10,336 nt of DNA from an uncultured Clostridia bacterium. GTDB lineage: Bacteria; Bacillota; Clostridia; Oscillospirales; Acutalibacteraceae. Every line of letters starts with the position of its first letter. Position 1 is the stretch's first letter. Shown one piece after another: positions 4,804 to 10,336 of the stretch. The stretch is from assembly GCA_947623215.1 (NCBI GenBank), contig CANQGN010000043.1, positions 1 to 10,336 of the forward strand, given 5' to 3'. The translations under genes were made by a program, and so were the position numbers. Under the pieces are notes generated by a model. The model made no database searches and was not told where the DNA came from. It was given only the letters and a program-made list of their open reading frames with translations.

Positions 4804-6510
4804 TTAGCCCACCGTCAGGGCGCTTACCGGCACCCCGCCGCTTTCTGGCGGCGTTTGCGGCACCGTAAGGGTTACTTCATCCCCCGCCTGCACAAAGGGC
4901 AGCCGCTCGCTGACCGAAACGGGGGCGTCGTACACCGCGTCGTCGCCCGCCAGCTTCAGGTAATAGTGGGTCTGGCCGTCTATTACCACGGCGGCGGTCG
5001 CCTCTACCCGGCCGGAAACGGTTGTTTCTTCCGTCTGGTCGGGGGCTTCGCCCTCTGCAATTTCTATATTGGCCTCGTTTTTCAGCTTTTGGGCGTAGTT
5101 GGCGCGGGCTTCCGCAATGGTGGCGCCGGTGGCGACCACCTGGTACTGTTGCACGTCTATAAAGGCGTACATTTTTACCAGCCCGGCCGAGTCTTTGAGC
5201 GAGACAAAGTAGGTCGGCCGGTCGGAGATGTTAAGCAAAATGGGGAAGGTAGAGCTGTAAGACAAATCCTGCACCACCCCTTCCGCCGATTCCATGGCGG
5301 AGTATTCCTCCGCCCCCGGGCAGGTGTAGTAAGAGGTCTCTTTGGTGCGCAAATTCACCAGCACAAAGCCCACGTTGGACTCGTCCCCCGCCACCGAGGT
5401 AATGCCGGTGTACAGGTAAACGTCATCGTTAATGGCAATATAATTGTAGCCGTCGGTTGGCTGCAGCACGCCTTTTTGGCCAAACAGCGAGTTAAAAAAG
5501 CCGGACTGGTACTCGCCGTTGTAGGTCAGCTGGTCGAGCAGCAAATCGGCGGAGTAGACCTGATCGACCCAGGTGGGGATGTCTTCTGTTTGGTAGTATG
5601 CGCATTCGCCCGTTACGGCGTTCATCAGCACCGCGCCCTCTATGTCGCGGCCGCTCCACACGCCAATGCGGTAGCGCACGGTAGAGGCTACAAAGTAGGG
5701 GGTGCCGGTTTCGTCCAGCTCAAAGGAAATATTGTCAAATATTTTGGTGGGGTAGCAAAAGCGCAAATGCCGCCGCAAATCCCGCAGAAAATACTCGCTG
5801 TCTGAGTAGCGAATGCCCTGCGGCAGCCGCACTAAAGCCGTCTCTTGCGTTACCATGTTTACGGTAATATAGGCCGGTAACCCCTGCGACTGGTTGCCCA
5901 GCCACTTAAAAACGTCGCCGTAGCGCAGCGGGGTTACCCGGTAGGGGCTGCCCTTGTAGTTAATTTGGGTGTAATAGTAGTCGTCTACTTCAAACTGCGA
6001 CACCAGATCGCTCATCTCGCCCAGCTTGCGCAGCCCCAGCCGGGCGGCGGTGTCGCGGTCCACCACCGGAATGTTGCTCATCGAAAGCTCGGCAACGTCT
6101 GCCGCAAAGTCGCCCTGCTTGGTGGTAAGCAGGTTGGCGTAGCGGTGGGCGTTAAAAATCTCCAGCCCCACCGCGCCGGAAATGAGCGAGAAAATCAGCA
6201 CCGCCGCCAGAGCGCCCGCCAGAATTTTAGAGAAAAGCCCCAGCTCGTGAAAGCCCTCTTTTAAGGAGCCGCGGCTTTTGGTCGACCCGCCCGAAAAGAG
6301 CCGACGGAGCACCGAAAACCCGCTCATCACCAGCCGCAGCGCCAGCGCCAGCAAAATAAAAATCCAAAAATCCAAGCTGCGCCAGTTAAGCGGCGGCAGC
6401 ATAAACCAGTAGGCCAGCGCCACCAGCAAAACGTAAAGCAGCCAGCCCCCCGCCGATTTTAAGGCGGAGCGGGGCGCTCCGGTTCCTTCTACATATCCCT
6501 TTGCCGCCAT
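4804..6510 (-). CDS. Membrane-anchored protein with large outer domain, family not recognised
   Basis: I do not recognise this 568-residue protein. Residues 1-20 are polar. Three hydrophobic segments follow (about 21-41, 46-67, 95-118), then about 450 soluble residues predicted to be outside the membrane. This domain appears to hold a repeated beta-rich unit: LPAYITVNMVTQETALVRL (211-229), a PYFVASTVRY... unit with MNAVTGECAYY (271-306), a VYLYTGITSV... unit with VNLRTKETSYY (364-395), and a PTYFVSLKDS... unit with IDVQQYQVVA (432-460). The pattern recalls PepSY-like modules, but that is a guess. Residues about 498-550 could form a small beta-barrel. ATG at 6508-6510 has a GGCAGGAA-type site 7-9 bases upstream. 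It has its own promoter and is convergent with rplL. Confidence 0.85.
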   Translation of the reverse strand: MAAKGYVEGTGAPRSALKSAGGWLLYVLLVALAYWFMLPPLNWRSLDFWIFILLALALRLVMSGFSVLRRLFSGGSTKSRGSLKEGFHELGLFSKILAGALAAVLIFSLISGAVGLEIFNAHRYANLLTTKQGDFAADVAELSMSNIPVVDRDTAARLGLRKLGEMSDLVSQFEVDDYYYTQINYKGSPYRVTPLRYGDVFKWLGNQSQGLPAYITVNMVTQETALVRLPQGIRYSDSEYFLRDLRRHLRFCYPTKIFDNISFELDETGTPYFVASTVRYRIGVWSGRDIEGAVLMNAVTGECAYYQTEDIPTWVDQVYSADLLLDQLTYNGEYQSGFFNSLFGQKGVLQPTDGYNYIAINDDVYLYTGITSVAGDESNVGFVLVNLRTKETSYYTCPGAEEYSAMESAEGVVQDLSYSSTFPILLNISDRPTYFVSLKDSAGLVKMYAFIDVQQYQVVATGATIAEARANYAQKLKNEANIEIAEGEAPDQTEETTVSGRVEATAAVVIDGQTHYYLKLAGDDAVYDAPVSVSERLPFVQAGDEVTLTVPQTPPESGGVPVSALTVG

Positions 6511-6554
6511 GTTGTATTCCTGCCTTTCTACAAGTAATGTTTGTTACAGCTTTT

Positions 6555-6583
6555 AGTATATACGATTGTTTGCTTTTCTGCAA
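6555..6583 (-). promoter_or_regulatory. Promoter of the 568-residue membrane protein gene
   Basis: On the minus strand, TTGCAG (6583-6578), a 17-bp spacer and TATACT (6560-6555) form a good sigma-A promoter. It lacks the TGn extension of the other promoters in the window. Transcription should start near 6548, about 38 bases before the ATG. It is back to back with the plus-strand promoter at 6613. Confidence 0.75.
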
Positions 6584-6612
6584 GGAAAAATTCAAAAATG
6601 CCCCCGCCGGGC

Positions 6613-6642
6613 TTGCAAACCGGCCGCCGGGTGTGCTATACT
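6613..6642 (+). promoter_or_regulatory. Promoter of the DUF1653-SGNH hydrolase operon
   Basis: TTGCAA (6613-6618), an 18-bp spacer and TATACT (6637-6642) with TGC directly before it form a sigma-A promoter with an extended -10. The surrounding 34 bases are strikingly similar to the promoter at 223-251, including the CGGGTGTG run. The start is expected near 6648, with the ribosome binding site AGGAGG at 6661-6666. Confidence 0.78.
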
Positions 6643-6675
6643 AAGGCGAAAGAAAACGGAAGGAGGGGGCGCGGC

Positions 6676-6891
6676 ATGGCGTTAACACCCGGCCTCTACC
6701 GGCATTTTAAGGGCGGGCTGTACGACCTGCTGGGCGTTGCCACCCACACCGAAACGGGCGAAGAGCTGGCGGTTTACCGCAGCATAGAGACCGGCCGCCT
6801 GTTTGTTCGCCCGGCGGCCATGTTTGAGGGGTCGCTTGAGCGGGCGGGCTACAGCGGCCCCCGCTTTACCCGGATTTTGGAAGAAGGCTAA
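6676..6891 (+). CDS. DUF1653 family protein
   Basis: This 71-residue protein matches the DUF1653 pattern: YRHFKGGLYDLLGVATHTET at about 8-27, then EELAVYRS, LFVRPAAMFEGSLE and a GPRFTRI ending. Family members are small, cytoplasmic and of unknown function, often stand-alone or fused to other domains. The frame is open upstream, but ATG 6676 is chosen because it gives the family N-terminus and follows AGGAGGGGG (6661-6669). It is the first gene after the promoter at 6613. Its stop codon overlaps the ribosome binding site of the hydrolase gene, suggesting coupled translation. Confidence 0.85.
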   Translation: MALTPGLYRHFKGGLYDLLGVATHTETGEELAVYRSIETGRLFVRPAAMFEGSLERAGYSGPRFTRILEEG

Positions 6892-6903
6892 GGAGGAACC
6901 ACG

Positions 6904-7554
6904 ATGCAGTTAGCGGGTTCGGTTATCAATTTTTTGGGAGACAGCATTACGGAAGGCCACGGCGCCAGCGCACCGGAAATGGGCTACGTGCACCAGCTGG
7001 CGGTGCGCTTTGGGTTAAAAGAGGCGCGTAACTACGGCATTGGCGGCACCCGCTATGCCCGCCAGCGCACCCCCTCGCCCTCTCCCCGGCACGACCTGGA
7101 CTTTTGCCGCCGCGCGGTAGAAATGGACCCGACGGCCGACGCGGTGGTGGTGTTTGGCGGCACCAACGACTTCGGCCACGGCGACGCCCCCTTTGGTACC
7201 TTTGCCGACCGCACGCCAGACACCTTTTACGGCGCCTGCCACACGCTGTATACTACCCTGCTTACCCGCTACCCCACGGTGCCGGTGGTGGTGCTCACCC
7301 CCACCCACCGGTTAGAAGAACGGGTAAGCGAGCGGGGCGACAAAGGCGGCCTTACCCTCGCCGACTACGTAAAGGCCGAGCGGGAGGTGGCGGAGTATTA
7401 CAGCCTGCCGCTGCTGGATCTTTACGCCTGCGGCGGTATGCAGCCGCAGGTTCCCGCCATTCGGGCGGCCTATATGCCGGACGGTCTGCACCCCAACGAC
7501 GCCGGCCACGCCCTGCTTGCCGAGCGCGTCGGTCGGTTTTTGCAAAGCCTGTAA
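6904..7554 (+). CDS. SGNH/GDSL-family hydrolase
   Basis: This 216-residue protein is an SGNH-fold esterase or lipase-like hydrolase. All four family blocks are visible: GDSIT with catalytic Ser14, the oxyanion-hole glycine in NYGIGGT (43-49), GGTND with Asn88 (85-89), and DGLHPN with Asp193 and His196. No signal peptide is seen, so it probably acts in the cytoplasm. The substrate is unknown; relatives remove acyl or acetyl groups from sugars, lipids and thioesters. ATG 6904 follows AGGAGGA (6891-6897), which overlaps the stop of the DUF1653 gene, so the two form an operon. The hairpin at 7611-7640 probably ends it. Confidence 0.9.
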   Translation: MQLAGSVINFLGDSITEGHGASAPEMGYVHQLAVRFGLKEARNYGIGGTRYARQRTPSPSPRHDLDFCRRAVEMDPTADAVVVFGGTNDFGHGDAPFGTFADRTPDTFYGACHTLYTTLLTRYPTVPVVVLTPTHRLEERVSERGDKGGLTLADYVKAEREVAEYYSLPLLDLYACGGMQPQVPAIRAAYMPDGLHPNDAGHALLAERVGRFLQSL

Positions 7555-7610
7555 AACAAAGACGACCCCGGGCGGGGGAACCGGTTTTTTGCCCACGCGG
7601 GCACTCGCTC

Positions 7611-7640
7611 AAAGCCGCAGCCGGGTCGGCCGCGGCTTTT
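7611..7640 (+). terminator. Hairpin terminator after the hydrolase gene
   Basis: AAAGCCGC (7611-7618) pairs perfectly with GCGGCTTT (7632-7639). An inner GCC/GGC (7620-7622 with 7628-7630) shortens the loop. Only four T follow the GC-rich arm (7637-7640), so termination may be incomplete. A smaller GCCC/GGGC hairpin (7591-7594 with 7599-7602) lies just upstream, after a T6 run. Confidence 0.55.
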
Positions 7641-7651
7641 GGCGGGGCGGA

Positions 7652-7683
7652 TTGTTAACAATTTTTGCTTTTTTGGTTTACGT
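7652..7683 (+). promoter_or_regulatory. BirA operator before bioY
   Basis: TTGTTAAC (7652-7659) and GTTTAC (7676-7681) are separated by 16 bases, matching the two-half-site BirA operator known from Gram-positive biotin genes (TTGTTAAC, spacer, GTTAACAA). The left half is perfect; the right half departs at several positions. It lies 33-64 bases before bioY. No clear -10 is visible, so the promoter is presumed to overlap the operator. Biotinyl-AMP-loaded BirA would repress here. Confidence 0.7.
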
Positions 7684-7715
7684 TGTGTTGAAAGAAAAAA
7701 GGAGAGAAGAGAACC

Positions 7716-8279
7716 ATGTCGTCTGTTTCGATTCGTAAGCTTTGCTGCCTGCCGGCGGCCGCCGCGCTGCTGGCCGTTTGCTCGTGGGTGAGCGTACCGG
7801 CGGCGGTGCCCTTTACGCTGCAAACCTTTGGGCTGCTGCTGGTGCTGGGGCTGCTCGGCGGGCGAGGCGGCGCGCTCGCCGTTTCGCTGTATTTGGTGCT
7901 CGGCGGGCTGGGGCTGCCGGTTTTTGCCGGTATGCGGGGTGGCGTGGGGGTGCTGCTTGGCCCCACCGGCGGCTACATAGTAGGCTTTTTGCTGGCCGCG
8001 CCGGTAATGGGCTGCCTGCAAAAGGGGCCCCGGCTGCTGCTCGCCATGGCGGCGGCGCAGGGGGTGGTGTACGCCTTTGGTACCGTTTGGTTTGTGGCGG
8101 TGTACACCCATGGCGGCGGGAGCATGAGCATTGGCGCGGCGCTGGCCAGCTGCGTTTTGCCCTATTTGCTGCCGGATACCGCCAAGCTGCTGGCGGCTGC
8201 CGCCGTGGTGCGGCGGGCCAAACCGGTACTCGCCCGGCTGGGACTCAATCCCTTTGAACAAGAGAGGGGAAAAGCATGA
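7716..8279 (+). CDS. bioY: Biotin transporter BioY (ECF substrate-binding S component)
   Basis: BioY is the membrane S component that binds biotin for uptake, usually with a shared ECF energising module (EcfA, EcfA', EcfT) encoded elsewhere; none is in this window. The 187-residue protein is very hydrophobic with about six membrane segments. It carries the family marks VPFTLQTFGLLL (31-42), GLPVFAG (66-72), GPTGGYIVGF (82-91) and LLPDTAKLL near the last segment. Length is typical. ATG 7716 has AGGAGA (7700-7705) 10 bases upstream. It sits behind a BirA-like operator and its stop overlaps the birA start (ATGA), so uptake and its repressor are made together. Confidence 0.94.
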   Translation: MSSVSIRKLCCLPAAAALLAVCSWVSVPAAVPFTLQTFGLLLVLGLLGGRGGALAVSLYLVLGGLGLPVFAGMRGGVGVLLGPTGGYIVGFLLAAPVMGCLQKGPRLLLAMAAAQGVVYAFGTVWFVAVYTHGGGSMSIGAALASCVLPYLLPDTAKLLAAAAVVRRAKPVLARLGLNPFEQERGKA

Positions 8280-9253
8280 GCTGGAAAGAACTGCTGCTGC
8301 AAGAGCTGATTTCCCGCCGGGGCGGGTATACCTCCGGCGAGGCGCTGGCCCGGCAGTTTGGCGTAAGCCGCACGGCGGTGTGCAAGGCGGTGGCGGCGCT
8401 GCGACGGGATGGCTTTGGCATAGACAGCGCCCCCAATTTGGGCTACCGGCTGCTGCACGACCCCCGCCCCTTTACGGCGGAGGCGGTGTACGAGCGGCTG
8501 AATCATCGCGATTTTTACCACCTGCGGCTGCAAGAGCTGGTAGACTCTACCAACCGGCGGCTGAAGGAGGCGGCGGCGGCCGGTGCGCCGCAGGGCGAGG
8601 TGCTGTTTGCCTTTTCGCAAACAGACGGCCACGGCAGGCAGGGGCGGGCCTTTTACTCCCCCTTTGGCACGGGGCTGTATATGAGCATGTTGCTCCGCCC
8701 GGCGCTCTCTCCCCGGGGTTCGCTGCTGCTTACCACCGCGGCGGCGGTGGCGGTGGCCGAGGCGGCGGAAAAATGGGGTGTACACCTGGGCATAAAGTGG
8801 GTGAACGACCTGTTTTTGCAGGGCAAAAAGGTGTGCGGCATTTTAACCGAGGGGGCGCTCTCGCTTGAATGCGACCGGCTGGAGTACGCCGTGGTGGGTA
8901 TGGGGCTGAACCTCGCCCCGCCGCCCGGTGGCTTTCCGCCGGAGCTGGAGGGGGTGGCCGGGGCGCTCTTTTCTGCCCCGCCCGAAAGCGGAGTAACCGC
9001 CGCCCTGGCGGCCGCGATTTTAGATGAATTTTACGACCTGTACGCCGATTTGTCGCCCGAGCGGTTTTACGACCGCTACGCCCGGCGGAGTATCTTAACC
9101 GGCCGCCGGGTGTGGGTAGAAGAAGGGGGCACGCGCGAAGAAGCGGAGGTTTTGGGGCTTGACCGGGGCTTTCGGCTGCTGGTGCGTTTCGGTTCGGGCG
9201 AAGAGCGGGCGCTTAGCGCGGGAGAAGTGCATTTGCGGCTGGCCGAGGCATAA
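8276..9253 (+). CDS. birA: Bifunctional biotin-[carboxylase carrier] ligase / biotin operon repressor
   Basis: BirA makes biotinyl-AMP, transfers biotin to carrier-protein lysines, and represses biotin genes when its targets are saturated. The 325-residue protein has a winged-helix DNA-binding domain (1-60, with SGEALARQFGVSRTAVCKAV). The ligase domain has DSTN (90-93), the adenylate/biotin loop GHGRQGR (118-124), SPFGTGLYMS, KWVND with Lys174, GILTE (188-192) and VVGMGLN (206-212). The C-terminal SH3-like domain ends in SAGEVHLR. The presence of the HTH makes this the group II, regulatory type. In the loop, His and Gln replace residues of the E. coli GRGRRGR version, a common variation. The start at 8276 overlaps the bioY stop by 4 bp. 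Confidence 0.95.
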   Translation: MSWKELLLQELISRRGGYTSGEALARQFGVSRTAVCKAVAALRRDGFGIDSAPNLGYRLLHDPRPFTAEAVYERLNHRDFYHLRLQELVDSTNRRLKEAAAAGAPQGEVLFAFSQTDGHGRQGRAFYSPFGTGLYMSMLLRPALSPRGSLLLTTAAAVAVAEAAEKWGVHLGIKWVNDLFLQGKKVCGILTEGALSLECDRLEYAVVGMGLNLAPPPGGFPPELEGVAGALFSAPPESGVTAALAAAILDEFYDLYADLSPERFYDRYARRSILTGRRVWVEEGGTREEAEVLGLDRGFRLLVRFGSGEERALSAGEVHLRLAEA

Positions 9254-9324
9254 CCGCCGGGGGGCTGGGCAAGCTAAAGGCAATGGAATCGGGAATTTTG
9301 CCTAAAAAGGAGGCCGCCCGCCCC

Positions 9325-10336
9325 TTGAAACCGCCGCCCAACGACAATTCTTTTGCTGGAACGCCCCTGCCGCAGCTGCTGCTGCGGCTTTCGCTGCCGG
9401 CGGCGGGTACGGCGGCCGCTACCGCTGCGGCGGCGTTTGCAGAGGCGTTGTTTGCCGCCCGGCTGGGGGCTACGGCCGCAGGGGCCATAGGGGTAACGGC
9501 GGCGCCGGCGGCCTTTTTGCAGGCGGCGGGCTACGCCGTGGCGCTGGGCGGCGGCACGCTGACCGCCCGCCATTTGGGCGAACAAAACGAGGCGGCCGCC
9601 GAGCGGGCGGCCGCCCTTACCTTTTGGCTGGATATTTTGGTTGGCATAGCGCTGGCGGCGGCGGGCTTTGCCTTTGCCCGCCCGCTGTGTGCGCTGTGTG
9701 GCGGGGCGGGGTCGCTGCTGCCGCCTGCCGCCGGGTACGCCCGGTTTCTTGCCCTTTCGGCCCCTTTTTTGGCGGGCAATTACGCCCTGTGCGGGCTGCT
9801 GCGGGCGCGGGGCCTTGCTTTTGCCCCCTTTGCCGCCACGGCGGCCGGGGCGGGGGTCTCGTCTCTGCTTTGCTGGCTGCTGCTCGGGCGCTTTGCGCTG
9901 CCGGTAGCGGCGGCGGGGGCGGCTTCGCTTGCCGGGCAGGCGGTTACCTTTTTGGCGTTGCTGCCGCCGGCTTTGCGGCGGCTTCGCTTTGCCTTTTCCC
10001 CCCGCCGGGCATGGCAGGGGGCGGGGCAGACCCCCCGGCCGCTGGCGCAGGGGCTTTCTTCTTTTGCGCGGCAGGGGGCGGCCAGCCTTTCGGCCGGGGT
10101 GCTGGCGGTGCGGGCGCTGCCCTTTGGGCAGGCGGCGCTGGCGGGGCTTACGCTGGCCGGTCGGGCGGCCGGGCTGCTCTACGCCCCTTTTTTGGGGCTG
10201 GGGCAAGGCTACCAGCCGCTGGCGGCCTACTGCTTTGGGGCGGGGCGCCCCCGCCGGGCGCGGCGGGCCTTTTGGCTGGCGGTCGCGGCCGGTACGGGGG
10301 GCATGGCGGCGCTGTGCGCCCTGTGTTTTTTTACCG
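9325..10336 (+). CDS. MATE-family multidrug efflux transporter, partial (3' end outside window)
   Basis: The frame is open to the window end, giving 337 of an expected 440-460 residues. MATE proteins export drugs or metabolites by Na+ or H+ antiport through 12 membrane helices. Supporting features are the start PQLLLRLSLPA, typical of the first helix, then ARLGATAAGAIGVTAAP and, in the second half, LSSFARQGAASLSAGV and APFLGLGQGYQPLAAYCFGAG, the conserved MATE loop region. The protein is extremely rich in Ala, Leu and Gly. I prefer TTG 9325 because AAAGGAGG (9306-9313) lies 11 bases upstream and the N-terminus has family length; ATG 9283 in the same frame has a weaker site. It is 71 bases after birA, possibly in the same operon. 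A link to biotin is not implied. Confidence 0.85.
   Translation, partial: MKPPPNDNSFAGTPLPQLLLRLSLPAAGTAAATAAAAFAEALFAARLGATAAGAIGVTAAPAAFLQAAGYAVALGGGTLTARHLGEQNEAAAERAAALTFWLDILVGIALAAAGFAFARPLCALCGGAGSLLPPAAGYARFLALSAPFLAGNYALCGLLRARGLAFAPFAATAAGAGVSSLLCWLLLGRFALPVAAAGAASLAGQAVTFLALLPPALRRLRFAFSPRRAWQGAGQTPRPLAQGLSSFARQGAASLSAGVLAVRALPFGQAALAGLTLAGRAAGLLYAPFLGLGQGYQPLAAYCFGAGRPRRARRAFWLAVAAGTGGMAALCALCFFT

Noticed and set aside
7470..8261. Long minus-strand frame opposite bioY
   Set aside because: Shadow of bioY with Gln/His/Arg-rich composition and no recognisable domain; it also crosses the BirA operator and terminator.
9274..10206. 310-residue minus-strand open frame opposite the MATE gene
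   Set aside because: Arg/Gln/Pro-rich low-complexity translation caused by GC-rich Ala/Leu/Gly codons on the other strand; the plus frame has clear MATE features.

Overview
The window looks like chromosomal DNA from a GC-rich Firmicute of the class Clostridia, probably a gut-type Oscillospiraceae/Ruminococcaceae relative. The supporting signs are strong AGGAGG-type ribosome binding sites with TTG and GTG starts in core genes, sigma-A promoters with TGn-extended -10 boxes, a Firmicute-style L10 leader with an intrinsic attenuator, a four-cysteine L33, and a bioY-birA pair behind a BirA-like operator. No phage, IS element, CRISPR array, intact tRNA or rRNA was seen.

Positions 1-739 hold no gene I can support. 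They contain a duplicated GC-rich module (1-60 and 117-182), then a promoter at 223-251 followed by a highly structured stretch ending in a long hairpin and a U run (about 257-420). That stretch could be a small RNA gene or a terminated leader. A second strong promoter (528-556) and a structured 180-nt leader precede the ribosomal/transcription genes.

Positions 740-4660, all on the plus strand, carry rpmG (L33), secE, nusG, rplK (L11), rplA (L1), rplJ (L10) and rplL (L7/L12). These make ribosomal stalk and L1-arm proteins, a transcription elongation factor and a Sec translocon subunit. secE is unusual: the SecE domain is only the last 60 residues of a 230-residue protein, preceded by about 150 residues with four predicted membrane segments. 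nusG and rplK are separated by a 139-bp spacer with three hairpins. rplJ-rplL has its own promoter, an L10 leader and an attenuator. The cluster ends in one strong and one possible terminator; rpoB and rpoC, the usual next genes, are not here.

Positions 4804-6510, on the minus strand and convergent with rplL, encode a 568-residue membrane-anchored protein of unrecognised family with a large, apparently repetitive outer domain. A divergent promoter pair at 6555-6642 separates it from a two-gene operon: a DUF1653 protein and a cytoplasmic SGNH/GDSL hydrolase (6676-7554).

Positions 7652-9253 hold a biotin unit: a BirA-like operator, bioY (biotin transporter S component) and birA (repressor/biotin ligase), overlapping by 4 bp. 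BirA would both biotinylate its target proteins and repress this operon when biotin is plentiful. The window ends inside a MATE-family efflux gene (from about 9325), which is very rich in Ala, Leu and Gly.
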